A stretch of DNA of 33,739 nt from Nitrospinota bacterium (GCA_016212295.1 JACRGO010000128.1:1-33739); one strand, 5' to 3'. Numbered from the stretch's first letter, positions 1 through 8,476 are shown. The notes: generated from the letters alone by a model not told the origin. Numbers and translations are program-made.

Positions 1-1
1 A

Positions 2-292
2 TTGAACAGGGACATAGCGCCTGAGTTGAGCGGCAAGGAAAAGCTCATGGAAGAGGCGGGCGCGGCCGCGAACCAACTGGATTTCCTTGCCACCGAGCTC
101 CAGTTCGCGGTCATGAAGACAAGGATGCTCCCGGTTTCCACGGTATTCGGAAAATTCACCAGGGTGGTAAGGGACCTAAGCCGCTCCCTCGGCAAGGAAG
201 TGGAGTTGGCCATCACCGGGGAGGGGACCGAACTGGACAAGAATATTGTCGAGGAAATCGGCGACCCGATGGATGGACCCGGAGAAGCTTAA
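2..292 (+). pseudogene. cheA: CheA histidine kinase, 5' fragment of a broken gene (partial at window edge)
   Basis: This is the upstream piece of a chemotaxis-type histidine kinase that enters from the left edge. Visible residues are the CheA dimerisation helices (ATELQFAVMKTRMLPVSTVF) followed by the start of the ATPase domain (KNIVEEIGDPM). In intact CheA the N box, with its HxxxNxxDHG signature, comes directly after GDP. Here it is absent: the sequence jumps at about 270-275 to the part after the G1 box, the frame changes, and translation stops at 290-292. CheA phosphorylates itself on an Hpt domain and passes phosphate to receivers; without the N box it could not bind ATP. The real start lies outside the window. 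The break may be a true deletion or an assembly collapse. Confidence 0.8.
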
Positions 293-1817
293 GGCCAAGG
301 CAGTGGAAAAAGGGGTCATAACACAGGAGGAAGCGGAGGCCATGAGCCATGGACAGGCGCTGAGGCTCATATTCGCGCCGGGCTTCAGCACGGCGGAAAA
401 GGTCAGCGACGTGTCCGGAAGGGGAGTGGGGATGGATGTTGTCCGCTCCAACATAGAAAAGCTCAAGGGAGTCATCGAGTTGGAATCCGCCGTCGGCAAG
501 GGGAGTACAGTCAAGATAAAAATCCCCCTTACCCTGGCGATTCTCCCGACGCTTCACTGCAAGGTGGGGAGCGAGCGGTACGGCATTCCGCTCGCCTCGG
601 TAAAGGAAACTGTAAGGATGCCCTGTTCCGAGGTCCAGACCATACGCGGAAAAAGCGTGGTGAAGCTCCGTGAGGAAATCCTCCCCCTCGCGTTTTTAAG
701 GGAAGTCCTGGATGTGGAGTCCGCGCCCTTGCCGGAATTGTGCGTCGTCGTGCTGCAAGTCGGAGCGCAAAGGCTGGGGTGCGTGGTGGACGATACCATA
801 GGGCAGGAGGAAGTGGTGATAAAGCCCTTGGACGCCATCAAGCATATCTGCCCGACGCCGTTTTTTTCCGGGGCGGCCATCCTGGGGAACGGGACCATCA
901 CCCTTATAGTGGACGTATCGGAGTTGATGCGCTTGGTCCATGCGGGAGGAGGCCCCCAGGAAGATATATCAATTGACAATCGACAATTGACAATTGACAA
1001 TTCAAAAGACGTCTTCATGGCATTGCTGGTGGAGGACGGAGGAGCTGAACAATACGCGCTTCCCATCAAGCCCATTAAAAAAATAGAAAATATTCCCGCC
1101 AGTGAAATCGAAATCGTCGGGGGACGCAAGGTGGTGAGAAATGACGGGAATGTCCTCCCTGTGGTCCACCTTTATGACATCACCAACTTCCCTCCCTCCA
1201 AACCGGAAAGCGATGTGTATCTGGTGATCATGGGAGAAGATGCGGAAAGGACTGGCCTGGTGGTCAACGGACTCAGGGGAATAAAGCCCATTGACAGGCG
1301 GGAGGCTGAAGATTGTTTCAGTTCCGGGGGCATTGCCTTCAGCATGGTGCTGGGCGGCAGGGTGACTCTCGTCATCGCGGACGGGACTGTTTTCCAACGG
1401 TCACGGGATTATTTGAATTCGCAAAGGGCTTCCTCGGCCATGGAAGCCGCCCTGGTCTCGCAAAAGAGAGGCAGGATATTGGTGGCGGACGATTCCGCCG
1501 TGGCCAGGGAATCCATCAGGAAGTTTCTCCTTGAGAGCGGGTTTGACGTGGTCCTGGCAGTGGACGGGAAGGACGCCCTGCAAAAGCTTTCAGGGATCGA
1601 CCTCGTGGTCACGGACCTGGAAATGCCTGAGATGAACGGTTATGAACTGACCCGCGCCATAAAGAAGGAGCATCCTGGACTTCCAATAATAATGGTAACC
1701 ACCAGGGATGGAGAGGAGGACCGCTTAGAAGGGCTCAAGGCCGGGGTGGATGACTACCAAGCGAAGCTGGACGGCCTGAAGCTGGTTCACTCCGTACAGC
1801 GGCATATTAAGAGATAA
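246..1817 (+). CDS. cheA: Hybrid CheA, 3' part: ATPase remnant, two CheW-like domains, receiver
   Basis: This frame continues CheA after the deletion junction. In order: the end of the ATPase domain (MDPEKLKAKAVEKG, F box FAPGFST, G2 box SGRGVGMDVV, about residues 10-75), a CheW-like regulatory domain (about 80-235), a linker containing a repeat (243-252), a second CheW-like domain (about 255-390) and a C-terminal receiver (about 407-523). The receiver has the acidic pair (VADDS), the phospho-acceptor Asp (VVTDLEMPEMNG), Thr (MVTTRD) and a Lys (YQAKLD). CheW domains dock to receptors, and a fused receiver is typical of hybrid CheA proteins in social-motility or alternative-function clusters. 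Neither TTG 246 nor ATG 273 has a ribosome-binding site, so independent translation is doubtful. No methyl-accepting receptor is visible nearby. Confidence 0.85.
   Translation: MSRKSATRWMDPEKLKAKAVEKGVITQEEAEAMSHGQALRLIFAPGFSTAEKVSDVSGRGVGMDVVRSNIEKLKGVIELESAVGKGSTVKIKIPLTLAILPTLHCKVGSERYGIPLASVKETVRMPCSEVQTIRGKSVVKLREEILPLAFLREVLDVESAPLPELCVVVLQVGAQRLGCVVDDTIGQEEVVIKPLDAIKHICPTPFFSGAAILGNGTITLIVDVSELMRLVHAGGGPQEDISIDNRQLTIDNSKDVFMALLVEDGGAEQYALPIKPIKKIENIPASEIEIVGGRKVVRNDGNVLPVVHLYDITNFPPSKPESDVYLVIMGEDAERTGLVVNGLRGIKPIDRREAEDCFSSGGIAFSMVLGGRVTLVIADGTVFQRSRDYLNSQRASSAMEAALVSQKRGRILVADDSAVARESIRKFLLESGFDVVLAVDGKDALQKLSGIDLVVTDLEMPEMNGYELTRAIKKEHPGLPIIMVTTRDGEEDRLEGLKAGVDDYQAKLDGLKLVHSVQRHIKR
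970..1003 (+). repeat. In-frame CAATTGACAAT short-word repeat inside cheA
   Basis: Three to four copies of a CAATTGACAAT-like word lie head to tail in the linker between the two CheW-like domains and are read in frame (SIDNRQLTIDNS). The word resembles the TTGACCAATGAC words in intergenic gaps at 8501-8580 and 28437-28450. Confidence 0.75.
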
Positions 1818-1879
1818 AGAGCACGGCTGGTTATTAAGAAAAGTGAGCTAAATGGAAAAAATATGAAGAGAGAAATTTT

Positions 1880-2653
1880 TCAAATCAAACCGGCGCCTAA
1901 TCCAATCGCGATTCCAAACAACATTGCCGATACAATAATTTGAATATTTCGCATCGTGGCTTTTTTCAAGAGCTTTTTCCCGATGAACGCGCCCGTGAAA
2001 GCGGAAACTGTGGCCGCCGCTAAAAGATAAACATTATAGTTGCTCCCGGAAGGCGCGAAATGGACGGCATAGACGGATATCCGCGAGACGTCCACGATGC
2101 AGGCAATAACAACGCCGGTCGCTATGAAACTTTCCTTCTCCAAGCCGCATTTCATAAGGAACGCGCCGCGTAGCGCGCCCTGATGGCCGGAGAGCCCCCC
2201 GAAAAACCCGCTCAGGATTCCTCCAACCGGAAGAAATTTTTTGTCAAACGAAAATTTCTCGAAGTGGGGCATTATTTCGACTAAAGCAAACGCTATCATT
2301 AAAACAGCAACGACAAGTTTCACCGGCATTACCTGAAAGCCTTGATTCATCCATTGGCAGGTAATTAACGGTTTGAATTCAGACAGCCGCGACAAAGCCT
2401 GGGCTCCTAAAAACGCCGAAACCATGGCGGGAACTCCGAATCGTAGAACAATTTTTTTATTCGCCAACCTGCCCACCAAAATCAATTTAAACAAATTATT
2501 GAAAAGATGGACCATGGCGGTTGATGCGATGGCGGTAGGCAAGGGGAAAAATATCGCGAAAACCGGCATCAAAAGAGTCCCCAGGCCGAACCCAGAAAAA
2601 AAGGTCAAGCCGGAAGCAAGAAGGGCGGTTATACAAATTATCAGATAATCCAT
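1880..2653 (-). CDS. TauE/SafE family sulfite/anion permease
   Basis: A 257-residue polytopic inner-membrane protein of the TauE/SafE (formerly DUF81) family. It has about eight hydrophobic helices, the N-terminal helix with SGLTFFSGFGLGTLLMPVF, and the mid-protein GGILSGFFGGLSGHQGALRGAFL motif region typical of the family. Members export sulfite, sulfoacetate or other small sulfur anions, though substrates are rarely proven. It is the last gene of a minus-strand run; its ATG lies 6 bases after the stop of the methyltransferase gene, so the two are surely cotranscribed. It ends tail to tail with cheA, 62 bases apart. The neighbouring methanethiol methyltransferase supports a sulfur role, but the substrate is inferred. 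Confidence 0.85.
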   Translation of the reverse strand: MDYLIICITALLASGLTFFSGFGLGTLLMPVFAIFFPLPTAIASTAMVHLFNNLFKLILVGRLANKKIVLRFGVPAMVSAFLGAQALSRLSEFKPLITCQWMNQGFQVMPVKLVVAVLMIAFALVEIMPHFEKFSFDKKFLPVGGILSGFFGGLSGHQGALRGAFLMKCGLEKESFIATGVVIACIVDVSRISVYAVHFAPSGSNYNVYLLAAATVSAFTGAFIGKKLLKKATMRNIQIIVSAMLFGIAIGLGAGLI

Positions 2654-2659
2654 AGGTTT

Positions 2660-3301
2660 TTAGCCCTTTCGTCTTTTAAACCTGCAATAGATGAATTTTT
2701 GCGGCATGCCCGAGGGAGTAACGTGTAGTTCCTCCACCGCGTCCTTTAACTCGAAATTCCGTCCGATTTCCTTGGCAAGTGATTCCGGGCTGTACCGGAC
2801 GACTTCCAGCCCGCTGCACTTCGGGGGGCCGTCCAGGGCGAAAGTGGCGATGATCAGATGTCCACCCGGAGCCACTGCCAGGTTCATCACTTTCACGTAT
2901 TTCTTTCTGTCATCGGCGTCCGTAAGAAAATGAAAGACGGCGCGATCGTGCCAAAGATCAAATTTCCGATCAGGCTCGAATCCGGTGATGTCCGCCTCTA
3001 TCCAGGAAATTTTTTGGGCGTTTTTCCCAAGCCTGGATTTGGCCTGATTCAAGGCCGCCGGGGAAATATCCAGTACCGTCACGTCTTCAAATCCCTTTTC
3101 CATGAGTTTGTCCACAAGGAGAGACGCGCCTCCCCCTATATCAATGATTTTTTGAGTCCGGCCTATGCCCGCAGCCGCTATGAGATCAAGAGATTGTTTT
3201 GGATCGGCTTGATACCACCCGACCTCTGTTGGAATTTTTGTTTTATAAATTCCTTCCCAATGGTCTTTACAGTTCTTGTCCATGAGTGAGTTCTCTTTCA
3301 T
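2660..3301 (-). CDS. Class I SAM-dependent methyltransferase
   Basis: A 213-residue soluble Rossmann-fold methyltransferase. The glycine-rich SAM motif I is IIDIGGGAS (about residues 51-59), the acidic end of strand 2 is VTVLDISP, and WIEADIT and LWHDRAVFHFL mark the later motifs. The N-terminus (KDHWEGIYKTK, VGWYQ, PKQSLDLI) is characteristic of a widespread group of small methyltransferases whose substrate I do not know. It overlaps the stop of the upstream MddA-like gene by ATGA (3298-3301), which suggests translational coupling. An internal Met at codon 7 (3283) is an alternative start. Placement between a thiol methyltransferase and a TauE permease suggests a sulfur, or possibly metalloid, substrate; this is inference. 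Confidence 0.85.
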   Translation of the reverse strand: MKENSLMDKNCKDHWEGIYKTKIPTEVGWYQADPKQSLDLIAAAGIGRTQKIIDIGGGASLLVDKLMEKGFEDVTVLDISPAALNQAKSRLGKNAQKISWIEADITGFEPDRKFDLWHDRAVFHFLTDADDRKKYVKVMNLAVAPGGHLIIATFALDGPPKCSGLEVVRYSPESLAKEIGRNFELKDAVEELHVTPSGMPQKFIYCRFKRRKG

Positions 3302-4062
3302 TTACTCTTCTTTCCAGGCGACAAAAAGAGCATCGACACCCGTTTGCGATAATTTTCATAAGCCTCGCCGTGGATGTTCCGCAGGTCCCGCTCCTCCAGT
3401 TGGATGGCGATAAGAATATAAACCGTCGTTGCCGCCGCGAATAGCAAATGGCCGAAGGTCATTTTCGGCGTCGCCCAGAAAGCAATGATGAAGCCCGACA
3501 TGATGGGATGGCGGACATATTTGTAAAGGGCCGGGGTCTTGAATTCTCCAGTCGTGTATTCTTTATTGCGCAAATACAGATAGACCTGCTTCAATCCGAA
3601 AAGTTCAAAGTGGTCGATCATGAAGGTGGAAAAGAGCACGATCAACCACCCGATCCAGAAAAGTCCTGATAGAACCGGATCGAAAAAGGTATTTTCGAGG
3701 TTCCAGATCTCACCCGTCATGGGCCTCCATTGCCGGAAAAGCAAAAACAACAAGAGACTGGAGATCAGGACAAAGGTGCTGCGCTCCACCTGCTCCGGCA
3801 CTATTCGTGTCCACCATTTTTTGAAGCCCATGCGCGCCATGACACTGTGTTGTATCGCAAAAAGGCCAAGGAGCAATAAGTCGATCACGATGGCCTGCGT
3901 TAATGGAGCTTCCGGGCCGGAGTCAATGGTCTTGGATAAGACCAGGTTCCCCACGAACCCCACGGAATGCAGAAAAGCCCCGAAAAAAACCGCATAGGCC
4001 GCCACTCCGTAAATAAAAAAAATTACTCTTTTCATCCCTTTTCCCCCGTTAATTTGTGGCAT
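3298..4062 (-). CDS. mddA: MddA-like methanethiol S-methyltransferase
   Basis: An integral-membrane methyltransferase of the isoprenylcysteine methyltransferase/NnrU superfamily. It carries the MddA-type signatures GPEAPLTQA, FAIQHSVMAR, WWTRIVPEQVERSTFVL, MIDHFELFGLKQV, YVRHPIMSGF and the C-terminal LEERDL...HGEAY. About five to six transmembrane helices are visible. MddA methylates methanethiol to dimethyl sulfide with SAM, by an oxygen-tolerant route independent of DMSP. The start is ATG 4062 because an AAAGGAGG site lies 5 bases ahead; GTG 4068 overlaps that spacer. The Shine-Dalgarno abuts the stop of the barrel gene, so it probably belongs to the same operon. Family membership is firm; enzymatic specificity is inferred from motif resemblance recalled from the family. 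Confidence 0.82.
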   Translation of the reverse strand: MPQINGGKGMKRVIFFIYGVAAYAVFFGAFLHSVGFVGNLVLSKTIDSGPEAPLTQAIVIDLLLLGLFAIQHSVMARMGFKKWWTRIVPEQVERSTFVLISSLLLFLLFRQWRPMTGEIWNLENTFFDPVLSGLFWIGWLIVLFSTFMIDHFELFGLKQVYLYLRNKEYTTGEFKTPALYKYVRHPIMSGFIIAFWATPKMTFGHLLFAAATTVYILIAIQLEERDLRNIHGEAYENYRKRVSMLFLSPGKKSK

Positions 4063-4073
4063 GGACACCTCCT

Positions 4074-5357
4074 TTAAAACTCATATCTCAATTGCAGGTA
4101 AATGTTATCATTTTTTTCAAGTTGTCCGAACTGGTTCCATTTCTCACCGCCGCCAAAGATGTTCCCTCCGATTGCAGCCCAGATGCCGTCCGCAAAACTA
4201 TATTTAATTTCAGGGTTCAGCATGTAATCCCCGTCAGATGGGCTGCAGAAAGAAAAGAAAGATAGTTTTAAGGTCTGGTGCATTAGAAACTGGGTAAGCC
4301 TTATAGTTGCAAGTTGATAAAATCTTCTGTCCAATGGAAACCCTGAAGGCTGATTTTCCTTATATTCTGAATAGTTATGCATGTATTCACCATAATATTG
4401 AAGCCCTACTGTAAAATCCTCCCAAAACTGTCTTTGATAACCAATGAGAAATTTTGTCTGTGAATTTGGCACAGTATAATCATTTCCTCCTCCATCCTCT
4501 CTTGAATCATAATATCCTGCCTCAAGGCTCAAAACCCCATCCAGCGCTCTTCCCTGAAGACTTGCGCCGTAGACAGATAGTTCGGGGTAACGGAGTGTAA
4601 TCTTTGTTGGGTTAATAAGATCATCAGGGATCATATAAGGTTTTCTGAAATAGCCTCGGTAAAGATAGAGTGATGCATCAAATCCTTTTATGTCTCTGTA
4701 AACCCTTAAAGCCAATTCAGTATTTTCAAGGGTTGCGGAAGGTTCATTTTCTTCACGGCTTGTAACCGCGGGCATTGGGTCAAACATAAAAAATCTCTTT
4801 GAATCAGGGTAATCATTGGGTTCAAAAAATGGAATAACAATAATCTCAAAAGAGGCAAAATCCGGATAAACGCCGGCCTTTATTCCATCAATCCCCTTTT
4901 TCAGATATTCCAGCGGTCTTCCTGAGAAGAATGCCTCATAGTCTTTCGGAAACACATCGTTTATGAAGATTAAATCTCCCGGCCCCCATGTTATTATCTG
5001 CCTGCCAATCCGCAAATCCCATTTGGCGTCAGTGTAATCCGCATAGCCCTCTCTTATTTCAATATCCGCCTCATCATCAATGTGGCCAAAGGATGCGTCG
5101 GTCTTTATAAATAGATGGAATGGCCCTCTTGATGCATCAAGTTTTAATTGAAATCTCTCTTCCAGCCATTTGAAATCATCCCCATCAGGGTTTTCTGTTG
5201 TGCCAAAGGAATAGTTTCCCTGAAGAAAGCCGTGAATGGAAATATCAGATGCATGCGAGGAAGACAGAATGCGGAAGACAGAATACAAAAAAAAGGCAAT
5301 TAAAAAAACCTTCTTTAGTCTTCTGGCTTCCGGCCTCTGGCTTCTGTATTCCGACAT
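4074..5357 (-). CDS. Outer-membrane beta-barrel protein, partner of MMPL exporter
   Basis: A protein of about 427 residues with an N-terminal hydrophobic export signal (KKVFLIAFFLYSVFRILSSSHA, cleavage probably after SHA), many alternating amphipathic strands rich in Tyr/Phe and Asp/Asn, and a C-terminal LQLRYEF ending in Phe, as expected for Bam-dependent barrels. It contains DLRIGRQIITWGPGD, common in DUF1302-like porin-type proteins found beside MMPL and LolA-like genes. A TTG start at 5369 overlapping the previous stop is possible; ATG 5357 is the first ATG. Codons 1-20 and the signal region lie in a repeat-like tract (5257-5355). The gene is AT-rich compared with the signalling genes. 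Specific cargo is unknown. Confidence 0.78.
   Translation of the reverse strand: MSEYRSQRPEARRLKKVFLIAFFLYSVFRILSSSHASDISIHGFLQGNYSFGTTENPDGDDFKWLEERFQLKLDASRGPFHLFIKTDASFGHIDDEADIEIREGYADYTDAKWDLRIGRQIITWGPGDLIFINDVFPKDYEAFFSGRPLEYLKKGIDGIKAGVYPDFASFEIIVIPFFEPNDYPDSKRFFMFDPMPAVTSREENEPSATLENTELALRVYRDIKGFDASLYLYRGYFRKPYMIPDDLINPTKITLRYPELSVYGASLQGRALDGVLSLEAGYYDSREDGGGNDYTVPNSQTKFLIGYQRQFWEDFTVGLQYYGEYMHNYSEYKENQPSGFPLDRRFYQLATIRLTQFLMHQTLKLSFFSFCSPSDGDYMLNPEIKYSFADGIWAAIGGNIFGGGEKWNQFGQLEKNDNIYLQLRYEF
5257..5355 (+). repeat. Inverted short-word repeat overlapping the barrel gene start
   Basis: Two arms of imperfectly complementary words, GAAGACAGAATGCGGAAGAC (near 5257-5286) and CTTCTGGCTTCCGGCCTCTG (5317-5355), flank an A-rich centre. 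The tract encodes the N-terminus and signal region of the barrel protein on the minus strand. Confidence 0.55.
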
Positions 5358-5361
5358 CTTC

Positions 5362-6150
5362 TCATTCAATCCACTTCCTTGGAGCCTGTTTCAGATACCT
5401 TTCTGAAAAAAGGCTGTCTTCAATGCCAATATCATAATCTGTCTTTACGAAACCCACCTCTGTCCTGTGGCCTGTTTTAAGGTTTTTCATTGTCCTTTTT
5501 GTTACTGTCGGAAATCCCTTTACATCCTTTATCTCATCAGCAGTAAACACCCTGTGAATCTCGCCGGTTTTAGCATAATATTCTTCTTTCAACGGCAGAA
5601 AGTTTGCCTTATCAATCCATGAAAGTTTATGACTATAATCCACATCTCCTGCCTTAGGGGCGCTCGTTATTACATAGCAGTCTCTTTCTCCAAGTTTTTC
5701 TTCCCTTATGATTGCATGCGCATCATCTTCAATATCCCTTCCTGATATGTCCTCATATGTGAAATCAGAGCCAACAAAACTTGAACTCTTATCCTGCGCG
5801 GCAATCCTCCGAACCATGTTTATCGCAGGCACAAAGAGCCACCTGTCGTCATCTTTAGCAGGGTATTTATAGACCATGAACGTCATATCCTTAACATCCG
5901 CGGGCTGGAAAAAATAGATAAAATACCTCTGGTCTCCCCCTGCCTCTCCATAATTTTTCCGGAGCATGGCCATTTCCCTTATCCTCTCCTGTCCAGCCTT
6001 GCTTATGAGTTTCATCATCACCCTTGCCTTGAAATCTTTTCCGGGATAAAGAAAAACCGCCTGCGATTTTTTCATGATTTCATCTCCTGTAAAGGCAAAG
6101 GCATTCAAAGGCAAAAGCATCACGGCTAAAACAATCAAATATCGCATCAT
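5362..6150 (-). CDS. LolA-like outer membrane lipoprotein-sorting protein
   Basis: A 262-residue periplasmic protein with a clear signal peptide (MRYLIVLAVMLLPLNAFA). The body matches the LolA-like group often annotated as outer membrane lipoprotein-sorting protein (TP_0789-like domain): FKARVMMKLISKAG near the start, RYFIYFFQPADVKDMTFMVY, WLFVPAINMVRRI, GSDFTYEDISGRD, DYSHKLSWIDKANFLPLKEEYY, and TKRTMKNLKTGHRTEVGF near the end. These proteins form an open half-barrel that probably carries a lipid between the inner-membrane MMPL protein and the outer membrane. The start ATG 6150 overlaps the MMPL stop (ATGA) and has an AGGAGG site 7 bases ahead. Its gene order with MMPL and the barrel is typical of the family. 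Confidence 0.85.
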   Translation of the reverse strand: MMRYLIVLAVMLLPLNAFAFTGDEIMKKSQAVFLYPGKDFKARVMMKLISKAGQERIREMAMLRKNYGEAGGDQRYFIYFFQPADVKDMTFMVYKYPAKDDDRWLFVPAINMVRRIAAQDKSSSFVGSDFTYEDISGRDIEDDAHAIIREEKLGERDCYVITSAPKAGDVDYSHKLSWIDKANFLPLKEEYYAKTGEIHRVFTADEIKDVKGFPTVTKRTMKNLKTGHRTEVGFVKTDYDIGIEDSLFSERYLKQAPRKWIE

Positions 6151-8447
6151 CTTAAAACCTCCTGTTGTTTTTTTAGCAGCGCCCCTTTAAAAGTCCCTAT
6201 CAAAGCAGGCAGAAATATGAGGGTAACTATCCCCGCAAAGAATGCAAGAAAGCCGAAAAACAGCCCTACTGTTACATAAGGGGTGAGGGTTGCAATCGCC
6301 ATGGGAGAAAAACCAAGGGCTATGACAAGCGCATTCCTGAATATGGCAAGGGCTGGTTCGCCGCCCATTGTCCATTCCATAGCGGATTTTAAATCACCGG
6401 CTGCTTTAAACCTCTCCCTGAATCTTGATATAAAGTGTATTGCAAAATCATCGCCTAAACCGATGGCAAGGGTGGAGCATACTGCTATCGGCATATCATA
6501 TTCCTTTCCCGCAAAACCTATTAGTCCGTAACAGAATGCCACCGAAAATACAAGGGGAAGCATGCCCACAACACCCCACCAGAATGAACGGAATTGAAAT
6601 ATCATCAGGACAAAGACAACCCACCATGTCCCTATGGTTGCCTTAAGCATGCCTGTGACCATGAGTTTCTGCCATGTAATATTAAGATACGGGAGTCCTG
6701 ACCACTCTACTTTAATCCCATCCGGCGGGGGGTTTGACTTTATGTAGTCCTCCGTATATTTTACAACCCCTGTCATATCCCTGTTGTCGCCTGATTTTAA
6801 TTGAACCCATATATTCGCCTTTTTAAAAGCATAGTCAACGAAATTGTCCAGTTCATCAGGGGCTGAAGACATAAGAAAGAGAAAGAGATACTGGCCTATT
6901 GCATCTTTTTCATTAGGCAGTGTTTCGTATTTTCCGTCCTCATCATGAAGCGCATAATTTACCCTTTTTACAACATCCGCCGCGGAGGTTGTTTTTCCAA
7001 CAACGGGATTCTTCTCAAGGCGCCTCTGGAGGCGTTCTATGTAATTCATGACATCCGCCCTTTTTATATCATCCTCATGCGCGCCTTCCACAACAAGATA
7101 GGAGATATACGTCCCGCCCATCAGTTTGTTTAGTTCCCTGTCGGCAATCCTTATTGGATGCTGCTTCTTAAACCACTTTACAGGGTTATCGTTCACAACG
7201 AGTTTTGTAATGCCGTATGATGATATCGCAAGAAGGACCGCGCCAACAGTCACTACGAACATACTTTTGCCAAGGGAAAACCTTCCAATCATGGCAAGCG
7301 CCCTGCTTCCCGCCTCTTTTTTCAGGATAGGTCTCCTTTCCTTGATAAGCATGAGAACCGCGGGCAAAAAGGTCATTGAGAGCAGCCATGCAAACACAAT
7401 TCCAATGGCAACGAATACGCCGAAGACCTTCACGGGAGGTATGTCCGCTAATGCGAGGTCCGCAAAACCTACCGCGGTGGTGATTGGCGCGAAGAAAAGG
7501 GGCTTTGCCAGTTCATCAAAAACCTGAAGTATCGCGGTTTTCCTGTCATTAACCCGCGGCAGTTTTTCATAAAAGTCGCTTAAGATATGCACCGTCTCGC
7601 ATATGGCAATAGGCATCAGGAACACAGGTATCATGGATGACATTATATGGACTGTAAAGCCAGAGCCTATAAGCGCGCCCATTGTCCATGCCACGGAAAG
7701 CATGGCAACCAGCATAGGCGGTATCACAAAGGAAAGCCGTCTAAAAATGATGAAAAAGACAACCATCAAAAGGCCGCCTGCCATAGGCGCAAAAAGCCCC
7801 ATCTGCAGGAACATCTCATAGCCGAAGGTGTCTTCCGCAATAGGCAGCCCCGCCATGTAATATCTTTCAGGGCCGTCTTCTTTTTTATAAATCTCCTTTA
7901 TCTTCCCGCCCACCTCATGCGCAATTGCCTTGTTTTCCAAAGGGACGTAAATGACAACGCCTTTGCCATCGGACGAGACAAGTTTGTCTTTAAATAAGGG
8001 GTTATCAAGGACCTCTTTCTTGAGCCTATCAATATCTTCCTGTGTTTCAGGGACTTTTACCATCGGAGGCCTTACATTTAAAATCCCTTCTTTTGCCACA
8101 ACATTATTTGTAACAGTGAGACTTACCACATCGTCCGCAACAACACCTTTTATATTCAGGAGATCATCCGTAATCCTTTTTATCCTCTTAAGGCTGTCCT
8201 TATGAAATATCCCGTCATCCCTCACTATCCCAAGAACAAGAAACTCCTCTATGTTGAAGGTCTTTTTTACCTCTTTATGAAATACCCTTACAAGCTCATC
8301 ATCCCTGAGCATATTTTCAGGGTCTGTGTCTATCCGTATCTTTGAGAATTGGACAGCGAAGGGGATGGTTATGATGATTGTCAACAAGACGATAAGCCTT
8401 GGTCTGTTTACAGATAAATCAACGAGCCGCATTATTGCCTTTTTCAT
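6147..8447 (-). CDS. MMPL/RND family exporter (inner-membrane permease)
   Basis: A 766-residue RND-superfamily protein with duplicated halves: a first helix (about 15-35), a periplasmic domain with DTDPENMLRDDELV, five to six helices (about 215-370) containing the sterol-sensing-domain-like MPIAICETVHILSDF, then a second helix, periplasmic domain and helix bundle (about 595-755) with the matching LAIGLGDDFAIHFISRF. MMPL proteins use the proton gradient to export lipids, hopanoids, glycolipids or siderophores. The presence of a LolA-like protein and a barrel protein directly downstream suggests lipid export to the outer membrane. It begins an apparent six-gene operon reaching 1880. The ATG at 8447 has only a weak GGA upstream. 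The cargo cannot be told from sequence. Confidence 0.88.
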   Translation of the reverse strand: MKKAIMRLVDLSVNRPRLIVLLTIIITIPFAVQFSKIRIDTDPENMLRDDELVRVFHKEVKKTFNIEEFLVLGIVRDDGIFHKDSLKRIKRITDDLLNIKGVVADDVVSLTVTNNVVAKEGILNVRPPMVKVPETQEDIDRLKKEVLDNPLFKDKLVSSDGKGVVIYVPLENKAIAHEVGGKIKEIYKKEDGPERYYMAGLPIAEDTFGYEMFLQMGLFAPMAGGLLMVVFFIIFRRLSFVIPPMLVAMLSVAWTMGALIGSGFTVHIMSSMIPVFLMPIAICETVHILSDFYEKLPRVNDRKTAILQVFDELAKPLFFAPITTAVGFADLALADIPPVKVFGVFVAIGIVFAWLLSMTFLPAVLMLIKERRPILKKEAGSRALAMIGRFSLGKSMFVVTVGAVLLAISSYGITKLVVNDNPVKWFKKQHPIRIADRELNKLMGGTYISYLVVEGAHEDDIKRADVMNYIERLQRRLEKNPVVGKTTSAADVVKRVNYALHDEDGKYETLPNEKDAIGQYLFLFLMSSAPDELDNFVDYAFKKANIWVQLKSGDNRDMTGVVKYTEDYIKSNPPPDGIKVEWSGLPYLNITWQKLMVTGMLKATIGTWWVVFVLMIFQFRSFWWGVVGMLPLVFSVAFCYGLIGFAGKEYDMPIAVCSTLAIGLGDDFAIHFISRFRERFKAAGDLKSAMEWTMGGEPALAIFRNALVIALGFSPMAIATLTPYVTVGLFFGFLAFFAGIVTLIFLPALIGTFKGALLKKQQEVLR

Positions 8448-8476
8448 TGGTTGTCCGGATCAGGATATTTTAAGAA

